Notes under the pieces: generated by a model
The model's input: the letters and a program-made list of their open reading frames with translations, nothing else
The model's database searches: none
Told to the model about the DNA's origin: nothing
NCBI GenBank assembly: GCA_963849065.1
Contig: CAWKFM010000005.1
Coordinates: forward strand, 1,488,001-1,552,000
Reading direction: 5' to 3'
From: TOLSYN sp963849065
GTDB taxonomy: Bacteria > Acidobacteriota > Terriglobia > Terriglobales > Acidobacteriaceae
DNA: 64,000 nt
Made by a program: the position numbers and the translations under genes
Shown: one piece after another, positions 60,407 through 64,000 of the stretch
Layout: every line of letters begins with the position of its first letter
Numbering within the stretch: position 1 is the stretch's first letter

Positions 60407-61969
60407 ATGTCCATCGATCGCAGTACCGCGCCCCTTGCCAGCAACTCTCCTTCGGAATCGTCCGCGACTCGTCCCCGCATCGGCTTCGTCAGCCTCGGCT
60501 GTCCCAAAAATCTTGTCGATTCCGAAGTGATGATGGGCATGCTCTCCACCAACGGCGCCGAGATCACCTCCCGCGCCGAAGACGCCGACATCATCGTGGT
60601 CAACACCTGCTCGTTTATCGACACCGCCAAGCAGGAGTCGGTCGATACCATCCTCGAAATGGTCGCCCACAAAACCCACGGCCGCGCCCGCAAGCTCATC
60701 GTCACCGGATGCCTCGTCGAGCGCTACCGCGACGAGATCCAGAAGAACATCCCGGAGATCGACGCCGTGCTCGGCACCGGCGAACTGGCCGGCATCCTCG
60801 CCGCTGCAGGCATCGCTCCCAGCGAGCCGGAGTCCACGCCCTTCAACATTCTCACCGGAGCTGCGGAGAGCCACGCGCACTCCCACCCCAGCGCATCGCA
60901 GCAGTTGAAAGGCGGACAGCACGAGCCCGCCCACTCACGTCCCGAAGGCGACGCCCGCGAAAAGGCGGGACGCTTCGCCCGTGACGGATGGGACGGCGCC
61001 CGCGCCGAGCTGCCCAGCTACCTCTACGACGAGAACACTCCGCGCCTGCTGGCCACTCCGCGCCACTCCGCCTACATCAAGATCGCCGAAGGCTGCGACC
61101 ATCCCTGCGCCTTCTGCATCATTCCGCAGCTGCGCGGCAAGTTCCGCTCCCGCACCATTCCTTCGGTGATCGCCGAAGCCGAGCGCCTGGCTGCCCAGGG
61201 CGTGCGCGAAATCAATCTCATCGGGCAGGACACCACCTGCTTCGGCGAAGACCTCGGCATACAGGATGGCCTCGCCACCCTGCTCGAACAGCTCGCGCAA
61301 ATCGAGTCCCTGCGCTGGGTGCGCTTCCTCTACGCCTATCCCAACAAGATCACGCCGCGCCTGATGGAGGTTCTCGCCCGTCACCCGCGCCTCTGCCGCT
61401 ACATCGATGTGCCCCTGCAGCACGCCTCCACCGAGGTGCTCAAGCGCATGAAGCGCGGCGGCTCGGCGGAGATATTCCTCAAGCTCATCGCCAAGCTGCG
61501 CCAGGAGATTCCCGACCTCACCCTGCGCACCTCGTTCATCGTCGGCTTCCCCGGCGAAACCGAAGACGACTTCCAGCAGCTCTGCGACTTTGTCTCCGCC
61601 GCCCAGTTCGACTGGCTCGGCGTCTTCGCCTACTCCGACGAGGAGGGCTCGCCCGCGTTCCTGCTCGACGACAAAGTGCATCCCAAGGAGATCGAGCGCC
61701 GCCGCCGCCGGCTCATGCAGTTGCAGAAGCGCATCAGCCGCCAGCGCCGCAAGCAGTGGATCGGCCGCGAAATCGAAGTCATGCTCGAAGGCCCCAGCGA
61801 AGAGACCAATCTGCTCTGGGAGGCGCGCACCCCGGCCCACGCCCCGGAGATCGACGGCAAGGTTTTCATCAACGATTTCGGCGAGCACACCGATCCGCAG
61901 CCCGGCAGCTTTCATCGCGCTATCGTGGAGGAGGCCCACGACTACGACCTGGTCGCGCGATTGTTGTAG
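60407..61969 (+). CDS. rimO: Ribosomal protein S12 methylthiotransferase RimO
   Basis: A 520-residue MTTase that adds a methylthio group to an Asp of S12. N-terminal cluster cysteines are C32 (LGCPKNLVDSE, the RimO form), C68 and C102; the radical SAM cluster is C230-x3-C234-x2-C237; a TRAM domain closes it (GREIEVMLEGPSEETN). A roughly 65-residue linker (about 136-202), rich in His, Ser and Arg, separates the two cluster domains, against about 20-30 in most RimO. The ATG at 60407 is chosen because in-frame sequence before it is not conserved-looking. Confidence 0.93.
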   Translation: MSIDRSTAPLASNSPSESSATRPRIGFVSLGCPKNLVDSEVMMGMLSTNGAEITSRAEDADIIVVNTCSFIDTAKQESVDTILEMVAHKTHGRARKLIVTGCLVERYRDEIQKNIPEIDAVLGTGELAGILAAAGIAPSEPESTPFNILTGAAESHAHSHPSASQQLKGGQHEPAHSRPEGDAREKAGRFARDGWDGARAELPSYLYDENTPRLLATPRHSAYIKIAEGCDHPCAFCIIPQLRGKFRSRTIPSVIAEAERLAAQGVREINLIGQDTTCFGEDLGIQDGLATLLEQLAQIESLRWVRFLYAYPNKITPRLMEVLARHPRLCRYIDVPLQHASTEVLKRMKRGGSAEIFLKLIAKLRQEIPDLTLRTSFIVGFPGETEDDFQQLCDFVSAAQFDWLGVFAYSDEEGSPAFLLDDKVHPKEIERRRRRLMQLQKRISRQRRKQWIGREIEVMLEGPSEETNLLWEARTPAHAPEIDGKVFINDFGEHTDPQPGSFHRAIVEEAHDYDLVARLL

Positions 61970-61994
61970 ACTCGATCTGAGCAAAAGACGAGTC

Positions 61995-62033
61995 CCCACC
62001 TTAGTCGCGCCGCTTCTGCGCGTCTAAGGTGGG
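61995..62033. repeat. Palindromic intergenic element
   Basis: A 10-bp perfect stem (cccaccttag / ctaaggtggg) enclosing a second cgcg...cgcg pair, between rimO and yacG. No T-run. The shape suggests a member of a repeat family found elsewhere in this genome, or an RNA hairpin. Confidence 0.55.
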
Positions 62034-62075
62034 AGAGCAAGAAGCCGCTACCCTGATTAACCCTTGAACTGTCCG

Positions 62076-62306
62076 ATGAAGAAGAAAAAGACCTCGCTCC
62101 GCTGCCCCACCTGCCGCAAAATCGTGCTGGCCACCGATCCCGACTTTCCCTTCTGCTCCGACCGCTGCCGCCTCATCGATCTGGGCAAGTGGATCAACGG
62201 CAGCTACGTCATCTCCTCGCCGGTGAATGATCCCGAATCCGGCGGCGAAGCCGAGTACAATGAGCCCGGGTACAATGAAAGCCATGGACGCCGCAAGCCG
62301 AACTGA
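62076..62306 (+). CDS. yacG: DNA gyrase inhibitor YacG-like protein
   Basis: A 76-residue zinc protein. Ligands are CPTC (CPTCRKIVLATD) and CSDRC (FPFCSDRCRLIDLGKWI), the YacG pattern; members bind zinc and inhibit DNA gyrase in E. coli. The ATG at 62076 starts a Lys-rich tail. The pgpA gene begins inside its 3' end, so the two are coupled. Confidence 0.87.
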   Translation: MKKKKTSLRCPTCRKIVLATDPDFPFCSDRCRLIDLGKWINGSYVISSPVNDPESGGEAEYNEPGYNESHGRRKPN

Positions 62307-62841
62307 GCCGCCGCTGAACCCGGGCCACTCTGGTTCCCACACAAAGAAAGGTTCCGCCCGTCCCACGCGTCCCTATTGGGCATGGACCGTAGCCACGTTC
62401 TTCGGCGCCGGCGCGCTCAAGCCCGGCCCGGGCACCTGGGGATCGGCGGCAGCCGTGCTCACCTGGGCAGTCATTGGCCGCCATCTTCCGCCGCAGCTGC
62501 TCATCCCCGGAGCCCTGGCCTACTGCGCCCTGGCCACCGCCGTCGGAATTCCCGCCGCCACTCTCACCGCGCGCGCCTGCCATCGCGACGACCCCTCGCA
62601 CGTTGTCATCGACGAGGTTGCCGGGCAGATGCTCACGCTGGTGGCTGCCCCGCTCACCTGGCACGCGCAGCTGGCGGGCTTTCTACTCTTCCGCGCATTT
62701 GATATGGTCAAACCACCGCCCATCCGCCGGCTGGAGCGGCTGCGTCCGGAGGGCGTCGGCATTGTGGTGGATGATCTTGGCGCAGGACTCTATGGCTTTC
62801 TGGTTCTGCAGCTCTTATTGCACTTTCGCCTAGTAACATAA
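62275..62841 (+). CDS. pgpA: Phosphatidylglycerophosphatase A
   Basis: A 188-residue inner-membrane phosphatase making phosphatidylglycerol from its phosphate. The motif KPGPGTWGSAAAV and IDEVAGQMLTL (acidic active-site residues) match PgpA; three or four hydrophobic helices follow. ATG 62275 lies within the end of yacG, and ATG 62284 is a close alternative. The N-terminal 35 residues are a low-complexity extension. Confidence 0.92.
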   Translation: MKAMDAASRTEPPLNPGHSGSHTKKGSARPTRPYWAWTVATFFGAGALKPGPGTWGSAAAVLTWAVIGRHLPPQLLIPGALAYCALATAVGIPAATLTARACHRDDPSHVVIDEVAGQMLTLVAAPLTWHAQLAGFLLFRAFDMVKPPPIRRLERLRPEGVGIVVDDLGAGLYGFLVLQLLLHFRLVT

Positions 62842-62871
62842 GGGCATCGTAGAATAGCAAGGCACGTCCCT

Positions 62872-63927
62872 ATGAACGAGAATCCAGAATCTCCGGTCAT
62901 CCTCTCCGTCGAACCATCGCTGGCGCTGCCCGGCGGCGAAATCCGCCTGCACGGACGCGCTCTGCTGGCCAGCCTCACCCCGGACAACCAGACCAAAGCC
63001 ACCGAGGTCAGTGTCGGCGACGCGGTCGCCACGGTCGTCTTCGCCACGCCCACGCAGCTCACCGTCCTGGTGCCGGACGCCGCCTCGGGCGACGCGATCA
63101 CCGTCACCACCCCGCAAGGTTCGGATTCGGTGGATTTCACCATCGCCACCCTACTCTCGGAAAACCTCCATCCGGTCGCTAATCCCGCGGTGGATGACCG
63201 AGGCAACATCTACGTCACCTTCTCCGGCAGCCGCGGCCAGAGCGTGCCCACCTCGCTGTTCCGCATCGACGACGAATCCACCTTGCACGCGCTCGACGCC
63301 GAGGTGATGAATCCCACCGGCCTCGCCCTCGACAACGACCGCAACCTCTACGTCTCCTCGCGTCATGACGGCAACGTATACCGCCTGGACACCGCGGGCG
63401 ATCTCACCACCTATGCCGAAGGCATGGGCGTAGCCACCGGACTGGCCTTCGACCGGCTCGGCAATCTTTACGTGGGCGACCGCAGCGGCACCATCTTCAA
63501 AATCGCGCCCGACCGCCAGATCTTCGTCTTCGCCACCCTTGAGCCCAGCGTCGCCGCCTATCATCTGGCCTTTTCGCCCAACGGAAACCTCTACGTCACC
63601 GGCCCCACCACGTCCTCCAACGACTGCGTCTATGAGATCGACCAGAGCGGCGTGGTTACGCCCTTCTTCGGCCATCTCGGCCGTCCCCAGGGGCTCGCCT
63701 TCGACCGCGAAGGCAACCTCTACGTCGCCGCCTCATGGCGCGGACGCCGCGGCATCCTCCGCATCACGCCAGCTCGCGAAGCCGCGCTCGTCATCGGCGG
63801 AGTCAACCTCGTCGGCCTCGCCTTCGATCCCAACCGCGCGCTGATCGTCACCACCACCTCGGCCGCCTTTTTCCTCCCCTTTGACGTCCCCGGCTTCATC
63901 CTCACCCCGGAACTCCCCGAGTTCTAA
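62872..63927 (+). CDS. IPT/TIG plus NHL beta-propeller protein
   Basis: A 351-residue soluble-looking protein. An N-terminal IPT/TIG immunoglobulin-like domain (about 8-90, SVEPSLALPGGEIRLHGRALL) leads into repeats of the type LAFDRLGNLYVGDRSG, NLYVTG and GLAFDREGNLYVAAS, which form a six-bladed NHL/SMP-30-like propeller. No signal peptide is seen, so its location is unclear. Propellers of this type bind proteins or small ligands; no catalytic site is evident. It is downstream of pgpA by 30 bases. Confidence 0.8.
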   Translation: MNENPESPVILSVEPSLALPGGEIRLHGRALLASLTPDNQTKATEVSVGDAVATVVFATPTQLTVLVPDAASGDAITVTTPQGSDSVDFTIATLLSENLHPVANPAVDDRGNIYVTFSGSRGQSVPTSLFRIDDESTLHALDAEVMNPTGLALDNDRNLYVSSRHDGNVYRLDTAGDLTTYAEGMGVATGLAFDRLGNLYVGDRSGTIFKIAPDRQIFVFATLEPSVAAYHLAFSPNGNLYVTGPTTSSNDCVYEIDQSGVVTPFFGHLGRPQGLAFDREGNLYVAASWRGRRGILRITPAREAALVIGGVNLVGLAFDPNRALIVTTTSAAFFLPFDVPGFILTPELPEF

Positions 63928-63943
63928 GATGGTTTGGATTTGA

Positions 63944-64000
63944 ATGGAGGCTTCATTCTGAACGATGGGAAGCTGGATCTTTGAGGTGTCATTCTGAACG
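63944..64000. repeat. Repeated ttcattctgaacg-like motif at the window end
   Basis: Two copies of tcattctgaacg occur 37 bases apart, the second cut by the window end. This looks like the start of an intergenic repeat family. Confidence 0.4.

Noticed and set aside
1..64000. CRISPR arrays, insertion sequences, prophage genes
   Set aside because: No regularly spaced repeats, transposase or integrase motifs or phage structural genes were seen.

Overview
The window looks like an ordinary chromosomal stretch from a GC-rich, Gram-negative bacterium, most probably an acidobacterium of the Terriglobia type. This is inferred from gene content, not from a marker gene: a TonB receptor with a carboxypeptidase-regulatory-like N-terminus, DUF4118 (MASE-like) histidine kinases, outer-membrane and periplasmic export genes, a PagL-like outer-membrane protein, and dense short operons on both strands. 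I see no transposase, integrase, phage gene or CRISPR array. Two tRNA genes are present: Arg(CCU) at about 10.74 kb and Gly(CCC) at about 33.63 kb, both on the minus strand.

Layout, 0-20 kb: the 3' part of a glutamine synthetase gene with a clean terminator, a half-length AI-2E exporter remnant, purQ, a cysteine-cluster protein, a single-domain response regulator with an unusual cysteine set, a 2-hydroxyacid dehydrogenase, a polyprenyl-type glycosyltransferase, and a seven-PAS histidine kinase paired with its own receiver protein. Then follow tRNA-Arg, a two-lobed M16 peptidase, a ZIP metal transporter divergent from a Fur/Zur regulator across a 22-bp palindrome, MgtC, Ohr/OsmC, a cytochrome P460-like protein, a zinc alcohol dehydrogenase and a secreted metallo-beta-lactamase-fold protein.

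20-36 kb: a complete vitamin B12 uptake operon (cobalamin riboswitch, then a BtuF-like binding protein, TonB receptor, BtuC and BtuD). After it come a small thioredoxin-fold-like secreted protein, 3-hydroxybutyrate dehydrogenase, an alpha/beta hydrolase, a DoxX-MarR pair divergent from a pirin gene across an inverted repeat, a YihY/BrkB membrane protein, two translationally coupled trans-sulfuration PLP enzymes, tRNA-Gly, an SPFH/slipin protein, a SPOR-domain protein and an ArsR-type regulator.

36-54 kb: a secreted protein of unknown function, bifunctional FtcD (histidine degradation, folate), a PagL-like protein, a methyltransferase, YebC, a GalT-like protein that appears to lack the nucleophilic histidine, a patatin phospholipase, MutS, a small membrane-anchored protein converging on mutS, a polysaccharide deacetylase divergent from a HAD phosphatase, an anti-sigma kinase/STAS pair, an AhpD-like protein coupled to a secreted OB-fold-like protein, a glycosyltransferase coupled to an MFS transporter, and queF.

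54-64 kb: a five-gene export operon (HlyD adaptor, TPR protein, TolC-type channel, two four-helix EamA/SMR-like proteins) with no conventional inner-membrane pump. Then come a DUF4118 kinase whose H-box reads HG instead of HE, RimO with a long linker, YacG, PgpA and an IPT plus NHL-propeller protein. The five-gene export operon, the cysteine-bearing receiver domain and the two substituted active sites are the most unusual items. Nothing here amounts to a proven new system.
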